Origin: Clostridium aquiflavi | GTDB taxonomy: Bacteria; Bacillota; Clostridia; Clostridiales; Clostridiaceae | NCBI RefSeq assembly: GCF_031344075.1 | Contig: NZ_JAVJAN010000023.1 | Coordinates: forward strand, 3,138-67,137 | Direction: 5' to 3' | DNA length: 64,000 bases | In this document: positions 1 to 9,138 of the stretch, one piece after another | How positions within the stretch are numbered: the stretch's first letter is position 1 | Layout of the letters: each line of letters starts with the position of its first letter | Position numbers and translations under genes: made by a program | Notes under the pieces: generated by a model | The model's database searches: none | What the model was told of the DNA's origin: nothing | Seen by the model: only the letters and a program-made list of their open reading frames with translations

Positions 1-378
1 TTCTACTTTTACTGGTGCTGGATAAGTATATCCTCTACTTATTTTTCCCTCTATTGGATTTGATAAGTTAACTGTTGTTGAAGCAACACTTTTAGCAGTT
101 TCCTTAGAAGCAGTTTCTTTATTTACCTTAGGTTCATCTTTTGCAGTATTCTCTACTCTCTCCGCATTTGGAATTTCATTTGTAACGCTTTTATCATTAA
201 TATTTAAAGTTAGCTCTTTTTCTGGTTGTTGAACCTTTGCAACTTCATGTTGGTTACTTATTCTTTTATAAGAAACAGTTCCTACAGCAGCCATAACGCA
301 AAGGCATAGAAATAAAGCAATATAAAAGCTCTCCTTTCTTAATAAGTCTCTAAACTTTCCTTTAAAATTTTTGTCCAT
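1..378 (-). CDS. spoIIQ: SpoIIQ-like sporulation protein, N-terminal part (runs off the left edge)
   Basis: The frame is open from the ATG at 378 to base 1 (126 codons) and has a strong GGAGGTG ribosome site just upstream. The protein starts with a short basic cytoplasmic segment, then one membrane segment at about residues 17-35, then a polar Lys/Glu/Thr-rich linker that ends near a possible domain start (GKISRGYTYPAP). This layout, directly downstream of spoIID, fits SpoIIQ, the forespore membrane protein with an M23/LytM domain that pairs with SpoIIIAH during engulfment. The M23 domain itself lies outside the window, so the name rests on architecture and gene order. Confidence 0.7.
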   Translation of the reverse strand, partial: MDKNFKGKFRDLLRKESFYIALFLCLCVMAAVGTVSYKRISNQHEVAKVQQPEKELTLNINDKSVTNEIPNAERVENTAKDEPKVNKETASKETAKSVASTTVNLSNPIEGKISRGYTYPAPVKVE

Positions 379-463
379 ATTAACACCTCCTTTTTTCATT
401 ATTTCCCTTTTGTAGAAATTAATACACTAATACTGTTTTTTTATATATAAATTAAAAAATAAA

Positions 464-506
464 AAAACAAGCCATATTATTTATTTTTAATAATATAGCT
501 TGTTTT
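464..506 (-). terminator. Intrinsic terminator after spoIID
   Basis: The arms at 464-480 and 491-506 pair almost perfectly (AAACAAGC...GCTTGTTT with an A/T inner stem). Read on the minus strand the hairpin ends in a T run. It separates spoIID from spoIIQ, so spoIIQ probably has its own promoter, consistent with forespore rather than mother-cell expression. Confidence 0.7.
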
Positions 507-550
507 CTTATAATTTAATTTTGAATTTATATATTTCCAATAAATTCAAA

Positions 551-1588
551 TTATTTATAAGTTATATTTTTTATTCCAACCCCATCATAATAATGAGTTA
601 ATATTTCATTATATTTTTTACCATCTTTAGCCATAGCATTAGCCCCCCACTGACTCATTCCAACTCCATGACCATATCCAGTACAATCTATTTTTATAAT
701 ATTATCTTTTATTGTCCAATTAAAATTTGTGGAATTTAAATTAAATAATTTTCTAAATTCAGTTCCCTTTATAATTTGATCACCTATCTTTAATTCTTTT
801 ACTGCTCCCCCCTCTGTATATGAATCTATATTCATACTAGAACCTATATTATTTTTTAATAAATTTAAATTAGAATAATTTTTATTTATTTTATCTATGA
901 AATCATCTAAATTAACTTCTATAAAGCTTTTGTATTTAGGAGCAATTTCTTCACCTGTACTATCTGTAGATTTTAAATATGGTATATCATTTGAAAATAC
1001 ATCTTTAGCACTTTCTGTTTTTCCTGAACTAATTGCAAAAAATTGTGGATATTCCAACACTTTTCCATCATAAACAAGTACTTGTCCTTCTGTATCTTTA
1101 ACTGCTTTTTTTATCTTATCCCAATTTTTATTACCATCTTTTTCACTCCACTTTTTCATTCTCTCATTCTTGTCCATATATACTTGACAATGAGTCGTAT
1201 CACATATTTCACCTTCACTCTCGCTGGCTTCTTTACAAGGATTGTTGAGTTTGTTTATATAATAAGTTCTTGCAGCTACAGCTTGTGCTTTTAATGCATC
1301 TTCATCAAAATTAGCTGGCATTTCACTTGCCACTACTCCAATAATATATTCTTCTATATCTATTTCATCAAGCTTGTCTTTATCTTTTCTATATAATTTA
1401 ACCTTTTTATTTTTAGGCAGCTCTATTTTATATGTTTCTTTCACTACACTGTTATTAATTTCAAATGGTTTAAATATGTTAAAATCAGAATTTAAAAAAA
1501 CTATTGGGGATAATATTAATATTATAAGTATTATTAATGTTATTAGTATTATTAACTTTATATCTTTATTAAATTTGTTACTCCTCAT
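551..1588 (-). CDS. spoIID: Stage II sporulation protein D, peptidoglycan lytic transglycosylase
   Basis: SpoIID is a mother-cell membrane enzyme that cleaves glycan strands during septal thinning and engulfment together with SpoIIM and SpoIIP. The 345-residue protein has an N-terminal membrane anchor (about residues 10-32). It then has the SpoIID signature IGVVASEMPANF with the catalytic Glu in SEMP, then ALKAQAVAARTYY. The zinc-site cluster CDTTHCQVY follows, and the C-terminal motif is GYGHGVGMSQWGA. Length and motifs are normal for the family. The start is supported by a GGGAGGAAAG ribosome site. The order ywmB-murA-spoIID-spoIIQ is the classical Firmicutes arrangement. A hairpin ending the upstream murA gene suggests its own sigma-E-type promoter. 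Confidence 0.95.
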   Translation of the reverse strand: MRSNKFNKDIKLIILITLIILIILILSPIVFLNSDFNIFKPFEINNSVVKETYKIELPKNKKVKLYRKDKDKLDEIDIEEYIIGVVASEMPANFDEDALKAQAVAARTYYINKLNNPCKEASESEGEICDTTHCQVYMDKNERMKKWSEKDGNKNWDKIKKAVKDTEGQVLVYDGKVLEYPQFFAISSGKTESAKDVFSNDIPYLKSTDSTGEEIAPKYKSFIEVNLDDFIDKINKNYSNLNLLKNNIGSSMNIDSYTEGGAVKELKIGDQIIKGTEFRKLFNLNSTNFNWTIKDNIIKIDCTGYGHGVGMSQWGANAMAKDGKKYNEILTHYYDGVGIKNITYK

Positions 1589-1616
1589 AACTCTTTCCTC
1601 CCATACCCTACATCTA

Positions 1617-1644
1617 AATATATGCTCAAAATCAAGAATTATGT
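1617..1644 (-). promoter_or_regulatory. Possible sigma-E promoter of spoIID
   Basis: On the minus strand CATATATT (1624-1617) resembles the sigma-E -10 element (CATAnnnT). ACATAAT (1644-1638) lies 13 bases upstream, where a loosely conserved -35 is expected. spoIID is sigma-E dependent in other spore formers. The match is weak in AT-rich DNA. Confidence 0.3.
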
Positions 1645-1673
1645 TAAGCCATTAAATATATAAAATATAATTT

Positions 1674-1703
1674 TAAAGGGTAAGAATTTACTCTCACCCT
1701 TTA
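1674..1703 (-). terminator. Terminator after murA
   Basis: TAAAGGGT (1674-1681) pairs with ACCCTTTA (1696-1703), with extra pairs inside. It lies immediately after the murA stop and is followed on the minus strand by an A/T-rich tract. Confidence 0.6.
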
Positions 1704-1704
1704 T

Positions 1705-2967
1705 TTATACATCTATTCTATAGATTTCAGCACCAAGCTTCCTAAATTTTTCTTCTACATTAACATATCCTCTATCTATATGATATATATCTCCTATTTC
1801 TGTTTCTCCTTCTGCAGCTAATCCTGCTAATATCATTGCTGCTCCTGCTCTTAAATCTGTTGCTTTTACTTTAGCTCCAGTTAGCTTAGGTGCACCATCA
1901 ATTATAGCAGTTCTCCCATCAATTTTTATATTAGCTCCCATTCTTAATAATTCTGTAACATGCATAAATCTATTTTCAAATATAGTTTCAGTTATAATAC
2001 TTGTTCCTTTAGTTAAACATAATAAACTCATCATTTGAGCTTGCATATCAGTTGGAAAGCCTGGATATGGTAATGTTTTTATATCAACTGGTCTTTTTTC
2101 TCCTGTACCATCTACTATAATTGAATCATTCTTTAATCTATTAAATTCAATTCCACATTCTTTTAGTTTTTCTATGACAGGCCTTAAGTGATCTTCATTT
2201 ACTCCATTAATTTTTATAATACTATTTGTTATTCCTGCTGCTATCATAAATGTTCCTGCTTCAATTCTATCGTATATAGGGGTATAACTTATTCCTTTTA
2301 ATTCTTTTACTCCATGTATAGTTATCTTTCCTCTTCCTGCACCTTCTATATTAGCTCCCATACTATTTAAAAATCTTGCTAAATCTTCGATTTCAGGTTC
2401 TTCTGCTGCATTTTCTATTATCGTTGTTCCATTTGCTAATATTGATGCTGTTAAAATGTTTTCAGTTGCACCTACTGATGGAAAGTCTAAATATATTCTA
2501 TTTCCCACTAAATTTTTAGCTTTAACTTCAACAAAGCCATGACCAATATTAATATCAGCCCCAAGAGCTTTGAATCCTTTTAGATGTAAATCTATAGGTC
2601 TACTTCCAATATTACATCCACCAGGTAGTGATAATTTACAATATCCAAATCTTGATAGCATAGGACCCATTATCAAAAATGATGCTCTCATTTTTCTAAT
2701 AAGATCAGTATTAGCATCAACAGGATTTAAATTTTTAGTATTAATTTTTAATTTATTATTTATTTTTGAAAAACTAATATTACAATTTAATTGAGATAAC
2801 AATTGACAAATAACTTCTACATCTTCCAACATAGGTGTGTTGTTTATAGTAATATCTTCTGGACATAATATAGTAGCTGCAATTATAGGTAAAACTGAGT
2901 TTTTAGCACAACTTATATCAACTTCACCTTCTAGTTTTTTTACACCTTTAACTATTATTTTTTCCAT
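1705..2967 (-). CDS. murA: UDP-N-acetylglucosamine 1-carboxyvinyltransferase
   Basis: MurA transfers enolpyruvate from PEP to UDP-GlcNAc, the first committed step of peptidoglycan precursor synthesis in the cytoplasm. The protein has the inside-out alpha/beta barrel signature. CAKNSVLPIIAA near the N-terminus carries the Lys-Asn pair. The loop GGCNIGSRPIDLHLKG carries the PEP-reactive, fosfomycin-sensitive Cys. The C-terminal part has DLRAGAAMILAGLAAEGET. The longest frame starts at 2979, but that ATG sits inside the ribosome site GGAGGATAAT, so the ATG at 2967 is the start (420 residues). The gene lies between ywmB and spoIID. Clostridia often carry two murA paralogues; whether this is MurA1 or MurA2 is not decidable here. 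Confidence 0.95.
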   Translation of the reverse strand: MEKIIVKGVKKLEGEVDISCAKNSVLPIIAATILCPEDITINNTPMLEDVEVICQLLSQLNCNISFSKINNKLKINTKNLNPVDANTDLIRKMRASFLIMGPMLSRFGYCKLSLPGGCNIGSRPIDLHLKGFKALGADINIGHGFVEVKAKNLVGNRIYLDFPSVGATENILTASILANGTTIIENAAEEPEIEDLARFLNSMGANIEGAGRGKITIHGVKELKGISYTPIYDRIEAGTFMIAAGITNSIIKINGVNEDHLRPVIEKLKECGIEFNRLKNDSIIVDGTGEKRPVDIKTLPYPGFPTDMQAQMMSLLCLTKGTSIITETIFENRFMHVTELLRMGANIKIDGRTAIIDGAPKLTGAKVKATDLRAGAAMILAGLAAEGETEIGDIYHIDRGYVNVEEKFRKLGAEIYRIDV

Positions 2968-3028
2968 ATTATCCTCCATAATTAATTGTTAAACAACCAA
3001 AATAAATTGTATATTTATTTTGGTTGTA

Positions 3029-3667
3029 CTAGTATGTTGTAAATATTATAGGTGTTCCAATAATTATATAAGATTTGTCATTATAGCTAACTAGTGCAAA
3101 ATTCATCTTTTCACCTAATTTTGAAATCCCAGTTCCTGTATAACCATTGCTAATACTCAACATATTTAAATTCACAAGAGATATTAATTCACTAAAATCA
3201 TTTAATGATTTATCATTATCTATTCTTCCTTTATAATATAAAAATATTTGCACATCTTCCACGTTGGTTTTTTTTATGTTCTCTACTAATTCCTCTAAAT
3301 GTTTTGTATCATATTTAGAATTTGTATTTATTAAAGTTACTTCAACATATGTGTAGCTATCTTTTTCCCACAAATTAACACAAGCTTTAATATTTTCATT
3401 AGAAACATCAAAACTTCTATCATCAGCTTTAGTATATTTTCCTTTTAATTCATTAATTAAATATTTTTTTAAAAATATTTGTTCTACATTAATATTTTTT
3501 TTAGTTTTAAATTGTACTTTTAATCCGTTTTCTTCAAAATAACTTTCATTAACTATGCTATTTTCTAAAGTATAAAAAGATTCACTATTAATGTCCTTAG
3601 CTGAAATAGCTGCCATATTAAAAAATAAAAATAATATGAGCAAAAATAAACTATATTTAAACTTCAT
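3029..3667 (-). CDS. ywmB: YwmB family secreted protein
   Basis: This is a 212-residue protein with a clear signal peptide (hydrophobic residues about 5-21, then Ala-x-Ala-like AAISAKD) and a mixed alpha/beta body. Position between the atp operon and murA, size and the exported N-terminus match YwmB (DUF1779, a TATA-box-binding-like fold), which holds the same place in Bacillus. Its function is unknown; the neighbourhood suggests an envelope role. The ribosome site GGGGG lies 8-9 bases before the ATG. I rely on gene order more than on motifs. Confidence 0.7.
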   Translation of the reverse strand: MKFKYSLFLLILFLFFNMAAISAKDINSESFYTLENSIVNESYFEENGLKVQFKTKKNINVEQIFLKKYLINELKGKYTKADDRSFDVSNENIKACVNLWEKDSYTYVEVTLINTNSKYDTKHLEELVENIKKTNVEDVQIFLYYKGRIDNDKSLNDFSELISLVNLNMLSISNGYTGTGISKLGEKMNFALVSYNDKSYIIIGTPIIFTTY

Positions 3668-3791
3668 ATTTATACCCCCTATTCATTTTTTAATTATGAA
3701 CAGCTATTTAATTTTTTATTCCATTTATTTAGTTAAGTTTATAATATCAATATATAAATTTTTCGCTAATTTGTGCCAAATAAAAGCTAAA

Positions 3792-3826
3792 AAAAAGCTT
3801 AAGAGGATATTCCTCTCAAGCTTTTT
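3792..3826 (-). terminator. Terminator of the ATP synthase operon
   Basis: AAAAAGCTT-AGAGGA pairs with TCCTCT-AAGCTTTTT across a 3-base loop. On the minus strand it is followed by eight T residues. It overlaps the atpC stop and ends the nine-gene operon. Confidence 0.85.
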
Positions 3827-4229
3827 AATTCATTTTTTTTAAGTTTATTCTCTCAATAGATTTTAATAATGCTAATTCTGCTCTTTCTTTATCGTATTTA
3901 TTTCCTTCAAGTAATCTTTTTTCAGCTCTTTCTTTTGCTTTTTCTGCTCTATTTAAATCAATATCGTCAGAAAATTCAGCAGAATCACTAAAAATTGTCA
4001 TTTCATTATTAAACATACTTGCGATTCCTTTAGAAACAAATAGCTTTTTATCTTTTCCTTCAGCATCTGTAAATTCTACAATAGATGATATCGTACTTGT
4101 TACCATATTAGCATGATTTGCTAATATCTCTAATCTTCCTATACTATTTCTTAAAAATATTCTTTTTATATTACCATTAAATACGTCTTTATCAGGGGTA
4201 ACAATCTTTAATAAAAAGGTATCAGCCAT
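3825..4229 (-). CDS. atpC: F1Fo ATP synthase epsilon subunit
   Basis: The epsilon subunit sits on the central stalk, couples gamma to the c-ring and can inhibit ATP hydrolysis. The protein has the N-terminal beta-sandwich (MADTFLLKIVTPDKDVF, then SIGRLEILANHANMV) and a short C-terminal helical hairpin rich in Lys, Glu and Arg (AEKAKERAEKRLLEG). The frame could begin at 4238, but that ATG abuts the GGGAG ribosome site, so the ATG at 4229 is preferred (134 residues). It is the last gene of the operon, 13 bases after atpD. Confidence 0.95.
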   Translation of the reverse strand: MADTFLLKIVTPDKDVFNGNIKRIFLRNSIGRLEILANHANMVTSTISSIVEFTDAEGKDKKLFVSKGIASMFNNEMTIFSDSAEFSDDIDLNRAEKAKERAEKRLLEGNKYDKERAELALLKSIERINLKKMN

Positions 4230-4242
4230 ACTAATCATCTCC

Positions 4243-5634
4243 CTATGCTAAACTTTTAGCTTTTTGTACAGCTTCATCAACTGAACCAATGAATAAGAAT
4301 GCTGATTCTGGTAAATCATCATATTTACCTTCTAAAATTTCTTTAAACCCTCTTATTGTTTCTTTTACAGAAACATATTTTCCAGGCATTCCTGTAAATT
4401 GTTCACCTACTGTAAATGGTTGTGATAAAAATCTTTGTACTTTTCTTGCTCTAGAAACTACTGCCTTATCTTCATCAGATAATTCATCTACACCTAATAT
4501 AGCTATGATATCTTGTAATTCCTTATATCTTTCAAGTATGTTCTTAATTTTTGTAGCCACATTATAATGTTCTTCACCAACAATTCTAGGATCTAATATT
4601 CTAGATGAAGATTCTAGTGGATCTACTGCTGGATATATTCCTAATTCAACTATACTTCTTGATAGAACTGTTGTTGCATCTAGATGTGAGAATGTTGTTG
4701 CTGGTGCTGGGTCTGTTAAGTCATCAGCAGGAACATAAACTGCTTGAACAGATGTTATAGAACCACTCTTAGTTGATGTAATTCTTTCTTGAAGTGCACC
4801 CATTTCAGTTGCTAATGTTGGTTGATAACCAACAGCTGATGGTATTCTTCCAAGTAATGCTGAAACTTCTGATCCAGCTTGAGTAAATCTAAATATGTTA
4901 TCTATAAATAATAATACATCTTGACCTTTATCTCTAAAATATTCAGCCATAGTTAAACCTGTTAATGCAACTCTCATTCTAGCACCAGGTGGCTCATTCA
5001 TTTGACCAAATACTAAGGCTGTTTTATTTATAACGCCTGAATCTTTCATTTCATGGTAAAGATCATTACCTTCTCTTGATCTTTCTCCAACTCCAGTAAA
5101 TACTGATAATCCACCATGTTCTTTAGCTATATTGTTTATTAATTCTTGAATTAATACTGTTTTTCCAACTCCGGCTCCACCAAAAAGACCTATTTTTCCA
5201 CCTCTTTGATATGGTGCAAGCAAATCTATAACCTTGATACCTGTTTCAAACATTTCTGGTTCAACGGCTTGATCTTTAAAGCTTGGTGCTGGTCTATGAA
5301 TTTGATAAATCTCTTCAGCATCTACATCTCCTGCATTGTCAATAGGCTTTCCTAATACATTAAAAAGTCTTCCTAATACAGCTTCTCCTACTGGTACAGA
5401 AATAGCTTTTTCCGTATCAATTGCATCCATTCCTCTTTTTAATCCTTCAGTTGCTTCCATAGCAATTGTTCTTACTATATCATCACCAACATGTTGCTCA
5501 ACTTCAGCAATTAGCGTTCTTTCTCCCATATCGATACTAATTGCATTGTATAAATTTGGAAGAGAATCTGAATCAAACTTTATATCAACTACTGGTCCAA
5601 TTACTTGAACTACTTTTCCAATTTTACCAGGCAT
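4243..5634 (-). CDS. atpD: F1Fo ATP synthase beta subunit
   Basis: This is the catalytic F1 subunit. The 463-residue protein has the Walker A loop GGAGVGKT, the catalytic-site GERSREGNDLYHEM with its essential Glu, Walker B LLFIDNIFRF, and the signature PSAVGYQPTLATEMG. Length is standard. The ribosome site AAGGAGG is placed well before ATG 5634. It lies 15 bases after atpG, in the usual A-G-D-C order. This is among the best conserved proteins in the window. Confidence 0.99.
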   Translation of the reverse strand: MPGKIGKVVQVIGPVVDIKFDSDSLPNLYNAISIDMGERTLIAEVEQHVGDDIVRTIAMEATEGLKRGMDAIDTEKAISVPVGEAVLGRLFNVLGKPIDNAGDVDAEEIYQIHRPAPSFKDQAVEPEMFETGIKVIDLLAPYQRGGKIGLFGGAGVGKTVLIQELINNIAKEHGGLSVFTGVGERSREGNDLYHEMKDSGVINKTALVFGQMNEPPGARMRVALTGLTMAEYFRDKGQDVLLFIDNIFRFTQAGSEVSALLGRIPSAVGYQPTLATEMGALQERITSTKSGSITSVQAVYVPADDLTDPAPATTFSHLDATTVLSRSIVELGIYPAVDPLESSSRILDPRIVGEEHYNVATKIKNILERYKELQDIIAILGVDELSDEDKAVVSRARKVQRFLSQPFTVGEQFTGMPGKYVSVKETIRGFKEILEGKYDDLPESAFLFIGSVDEAVQKAKSLA

Positions 5635-5649
5635 AAAAATACCTCCTTA

Positions 5650-6501
5650 CTATTTTTGAGCTTCTGCTCCTCCAACTATTTCTGATATTTCTTGGGTAAT
5701 AATTTGTTGTCTTATTCTGTTGTATTTTAGATTTAAATTATCTAATATATCATTTGCATTTTGAGTAGCTCCGTCCATTGCTGTCATTCTTGAACTTTGT
5801 TCACTACATTTAGCACTTAATAAAATATTTCTAAACTTACCTTTTAAATGAATATTTAATGCATTAATTAAAACTTCTTCATTATTAGGTTCAGTTATAA
5901 ATTCTTCTGATACACTAGTAATTTTTTCTATTGGTAAAAGTTTTTCTGCTTTTGGTTCTTGTTTTACTGGAGAAACAAAATCTAAGTATGCAACATTAAT
6001 TTCTGAAACTTCTCCATCTTTATACATTTTAAGAGCATTTTCAAAAACAATTTTAACTTCCTTTACTGTTGGTATATCTGGTATATCAACATAATCGGCT
6101 ACTGTATCAAGACCTATTCTTTTTATATAACTTAAGCCTTTACTTCCAACAGTAATTACTTTTATGTTTTCTTTTTCATCTCTAATTAAACTATCTAAGT
6201 AAGATACTACAGTGTTATTATAACTACCACATAAGCCTGTATCTGATGATACTAAAATGTATAATTTATACTTACTTTTGTTAGATTTAAAATAAATATT
6301 ATCATCATCTCCTGAAATAGTTGATGCAAGCTTTTCTATAATTTTTTCAGTTTCTTCAAAAAACTTTTTATTTGTTAATAATTCTTTTCTAGTTTTTCTT
6401 AACTTAGAAGTGGCAACAAGTCCCATAGCATTAGTTATTTTTCTTGTACTTTCTACTGACTTTATTCTTCGTTTAATTTCTATAAGTCCAGCTGAACCCA
6501 T
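5650..6501 (-). CDS. atpG: F1Fo ATP synthase gamma subunit
   Basis: Gamma is the rotor shaft inside the alpha3beta3 hexamer. The 283-residue protein has the conserved N-terminal helix (IKRRIKSVESTRKITNAMG) and C-terminal helix (ASRMTAMDGATQNANDIL-type, then YNRIRQQIITQEISEIVGG), which together form the coiled-coil shaft. The central Rossmann-like domain includes LVSSDTGLCGSYN. The start at 6501 follows TAGGAGG. It sits between atpA and atpD. Confidence 0.97.
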   Translation of the reverse strand: MGSAGLIEIKRRIKSVESTRKITNAMGLVATSKLRKTRKELLTNKKFFEETEKIIEKLASTISGDDDNIYFKSNKSKYKLYILVSSDTGLCGSYNNTVVSYLDSLIRDEKENIKVITVGSKGLSYIKRIGLDTVADYVDIPDIPTVKEVKIVFENALKMYKDGEVSEINVAYLDFVSPVKQEPKAEKLLPIEKITSVSEEFITEPNNEEVLINALNIHLKGKFRNILLSAKCSEQSSRMTAMDGATQNANDILDNLNLKYNRIRQQIITQEISEIVGGAEAQK

Positions 6502-6541
6502 ACTTTCTACCTCCTAAAGAAGGGCATAGCTTAAAACTAAG

Positions 6542-8056
6542 CTATGCTTCTTGTAAAAATATCTTTTTAAACTCAACTATCGCTACTTCTAATTTAGCTT
6601 TTATTTCATCTGTTAAAACTTTTTCTTCAGCAATTTGTTTTCCTAATTCTCTATAATGAGTATCTACATATTCTAACAATTCTTTTTCAAATTTCTTTAT
6701 ATGTTCTACTTTTATATCAGATAAGAAATCATTAACTGCTGTATATAATATAACAATTTGTTTTTCAACTTCTAAAGGTTTGTATTGATCTTGTTTTAAT
6801 ATTTCTACCAATCTCTTACCTTTTTCAAGTCTCTTTTTAGAATCTTTATCTAAATCTGATCCAAATTGAGCAAATGCTGCTAATTCTCTATATTGTGCAA
6901 GTTCTAGTCTTAATGTACCTGTTACTTGCTTCATTGCTTTAATTTGAGCATTACCACCAACTCTTGATACTGATATACCAGCATTAACAGCAGGTCTTTG
7001 CCCAGAATTGAATAAATCAGATTCTAAGAATATTTGACCATCTGTAATTGATATAACATTTGTTGGTATATATGCTGTTATGTCTCCAGCTAGAGTTTCT
7101 ATTATAGGAAGAGCTGTTAGTGATCCTCCACCTTTTTCATCTGATAATTTAGCTGCTCTTTCAAGCAATCTTGAATGAATATAGAAAACATCTCCTGGAT
7201 AAGCTTCTCTGCCTGGCGGTCTTCTAAGAAGTAATGACATTGTTCTATAAGCTACTGCGTGCTTAGATAAATCATCATAAACTATCAATACATCTTTTCC
7301 TTGATTCATGAAGTATTCACCAATACTACATCCTGCATATGGAGCAAGATATTGTAATGGAGCAGAATCTGCTGCTGTTGAACTTACTATTATACTATAA
7401 TCCATAGCACCCATTTCAGTTAATGTATTAACTATATGTGCAACTGTAGATTGTTTTTGTCCAATAGCTACATAAATACATATTACATCTTTTCCTTTTT
7501 GATTTAATATAGTATCTATAACAAGTGCTGTTTTTCCTGTTTGTCTATCGCCTATTATAAGTTCTCTTTGACCTTTACCTATTGGTATCATTGAGTCAAT
7601 AGCTTTAATTCCTGTTTGTAATGGTTCATTAACAGAACTTCTATCTATGATGCTAGGTGCTTTAACTTCTATAGGTCTAGTTTGATTTGTGTTTATTGGG
7701 CCTTTTCCATCAAGTTCTTCACCTAATGAATTAACAACTCTACCTATTAACGCTTCACCTACTGGAACTTCAACTATTTTTCCTGAACCCTTAACAATAT
7801 CTCCTTCTTTTATACCTTCTTCATTTCCTAAAAGAACACATCCGACATTGTCTTGTTCTAGATTTAAAGCCATTCCATATACATCATTTGGAAATTCTAG
7901 TAATTCGCCTTCCATACAGTTATCTAATCCATAAACTCTTGAAACTCCATCTCCGACTTGAATTATAGTACCAGAATCTACTGTTTTTATTTGTTTTTCA
8001 TATTTTTCTATCTCTTTTTTGATAATAGAAGTTATTTCTTCTGGCTTAATATTCAT
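6542..8056 (-). CDS. atpA: F1Fo ATP synthase alpha subunit
   Basis: This is the non-catalytic nucleotide-binding F1 subunit, 504 residues. It has the Walker A loop GDRQTGKTA, the Walker B region VLIVYDDLSKHAVAYR, and the family signature PAVNAGISVSRVGG with the arginine finger. The N-terminal membrane-distal region, which binds the delta subunit, is present. The ribosome site is AGAGGTG. The gene is 10 bases downstream of atpH. Confidence 0.98.
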   Translation of the reverse strand: MNIKPEEITSIIKKEIEKYEKQIKTVDSGTIIQVGDGVSRVYGLDNCMEGELLEFPNDVYGMALNLEQDNVGCVLLGNEEGIKEGDIVKGSGKIVEVPVGEALIGRVVNSLGEELDGKGPINTNQTRPIEVKAPSIIDRSSVNEPLQTGIKAIDSMIPIGKGQRELIIGDRQTGKTALVIDTILNQKGKDVICIYVAIGQKQSTVAHIVNTLTEMGAMDYSIIVSSTAADSAPLQYLAPYAGCSIGEYFMNQGKDVLIVYDDLSKHAVAYRTMSLLLRRPPGREAYPGDVFYIHSRLLERAAKLSDEKGGGSLTALPIIETLAGDITAYIPTNVISITDGQIFLESDLFNSGQRPAVNAGISVSRVGGNAQIKAMKQVTGTLRLELAQYRELAAFAQFGSDLDKDSKKRLEKGKRLVEILKQDQYKPLEVEKQIVILYTAVNDFLSDIKVEHIKKFEKELLEYVDTHYRELGKQIAEEKVLTDEIKAKLEVAIVEFKKIFLQEA

Positions 8057-8066
8057 GGATTCACCT

Positions 8067-8606
8067 CTATTTCTGTTTAAGCATTAAATCTTTCATTTCT
8101 TCTATTTTAGATTTGACAGTATCATCTATTACATCATTACCAACTCTTACATAAACTCCACCTAATAAATTACGATCTACTTCAGTTTCAAATAAAATAT
8201 TTTTATCATATTTCTTTTGAAAAATATTTCTTAAGTTATCAAGTTCATTTGATAAAAGTGGTATAGCTGTTTTTATAATACCTTTTAATGTATTTTTTCT
8301 TTCAAGATCTATCTTTTCCATCTCATTTAATTTTTCTCTAAGATAAAGTATTCTATCTTTTTCAATTAATATAAGAAGAAAAGAAAGTAACTCTTCATCA
8401 ATCTTGTTTTTAAAAATACTAATAAATGTTTTCTTTTTTTTCTTTGTACTTATTTGAGGATGTTTTATTACTTCATGAAATTCATGATTATTTTCAATAA
8501 TCTCACAAATTTCTCTTAAATCTTGTAAGTATTCATCCACTTTTCCTTTTTTTTCAGCAACTTGGTAAAGTGCTAATGCATATCGCCTATCTAAGTATTC
8601 ATACAT
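8067..8606 (-). CDS. atpH: F1Fo ATP synthase delta subunit
   Basis: Delta (OSCP in mitochondria) links the top of F1 to the peripheral stalk b subunits. The 179-residue protein begins YLDRRYALALYQVAEKKG, the typical helical N-terminal domain, and has the C-terminal motif LLGGVYVRVGNDVIDDTVKSK. The ribosome site is only moderate (TAGGTATG), which suggests translational coupling to atpF, whose stop is 2 bases before this start. Confidence 0.93.
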   Translation of the reverse strand: MYEYLDRRYALALYQVAEKKGKVDEYLQDLREICEIIENNHEFHEVIKHPQISTKKKKKTFISIFKNKIDEELLSFLLILIEKDRILYLREKLNEMEKIDLERKNTLKGIIKTAIPLLSNELDNLRNIFQKKYDKNILFETEVDRNLLGGVYVRVGNDVIDDTVKSKIEEMKDLMLKQK

Positions 8607-8608
8607 AG

Positions 8609-9088
8609 CTACATACCTACCTTAGTAATAAAATCGCTTATAAGTTCTCTATGTTTACTTTCGTCTATGTTTTCTTCTAAAGCCTTAATTGAAAGTTCTA
8701 TAGCTAAATCTACTGCTTGTTTTTTTATTTCATACTCAGCTTTTTCTTTTTCGCGTTGTATATCAGTTTTAGCTCTTTCTAATAACGATTTAGCTTCTTC
8801 ATTAGCATCTTCAACTATTTCATCATATACTTTATTAGCTTTTTCTTTTTGACTTTCGGTAATTTTTTTACCTTCTTCTTTAGCTGTTTGCAATATTCTT
8901 TGATTTTCTAGTAGATACATTCTTGCTTTTTCTGAGTCTTCATCAACTTTTAATAATTGTTCATCAACAAAATCTTGTCTTTCATTAATTATACCTTTTA
9001 TTTTATCCCAGAAAAAATGCTTTAAAATAGCAACTAGAATACAAAAGTTAATTATTGTCATAAAAATTACTGAATAATTAGTTTCCAT
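8609..9088 (-). CDS. atpF: F1Fo ATP synthase b subunit (peripheral stalk)
   Basis: This 159-residue stator subunit has one N-terminal membrane helix (about residues 6-26, FMTIINFCILVAILKHFFWD). A long, highly charged coiled coil rich in Glu, Lys and Ala fills most of the rest, as expected for the elongated b dimer. Position between atpE and atpH supports the call. Its start at 9088 follows a strong GGGAGG site. Confidence 0.94.
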   Translation of the reverse strand: METNYSVIFMTIINFCILVAILKHFFWDKIKGIINERQDFVDEQLLKVDEDSEKARMYLLENQRILQTAKEEGKKITESQKEKANKVYDEIVEDANEEAKSLLERAKTDIQREKEKAEYEIKKQAVDLAIELSIKALEENIDESKHRELISDFITKVGM

Positions 9089-9138
9089 ATACTTATCTAT
9101 ATCCTCCCTTCGGAGTCAATATAATCAACTCATAAATA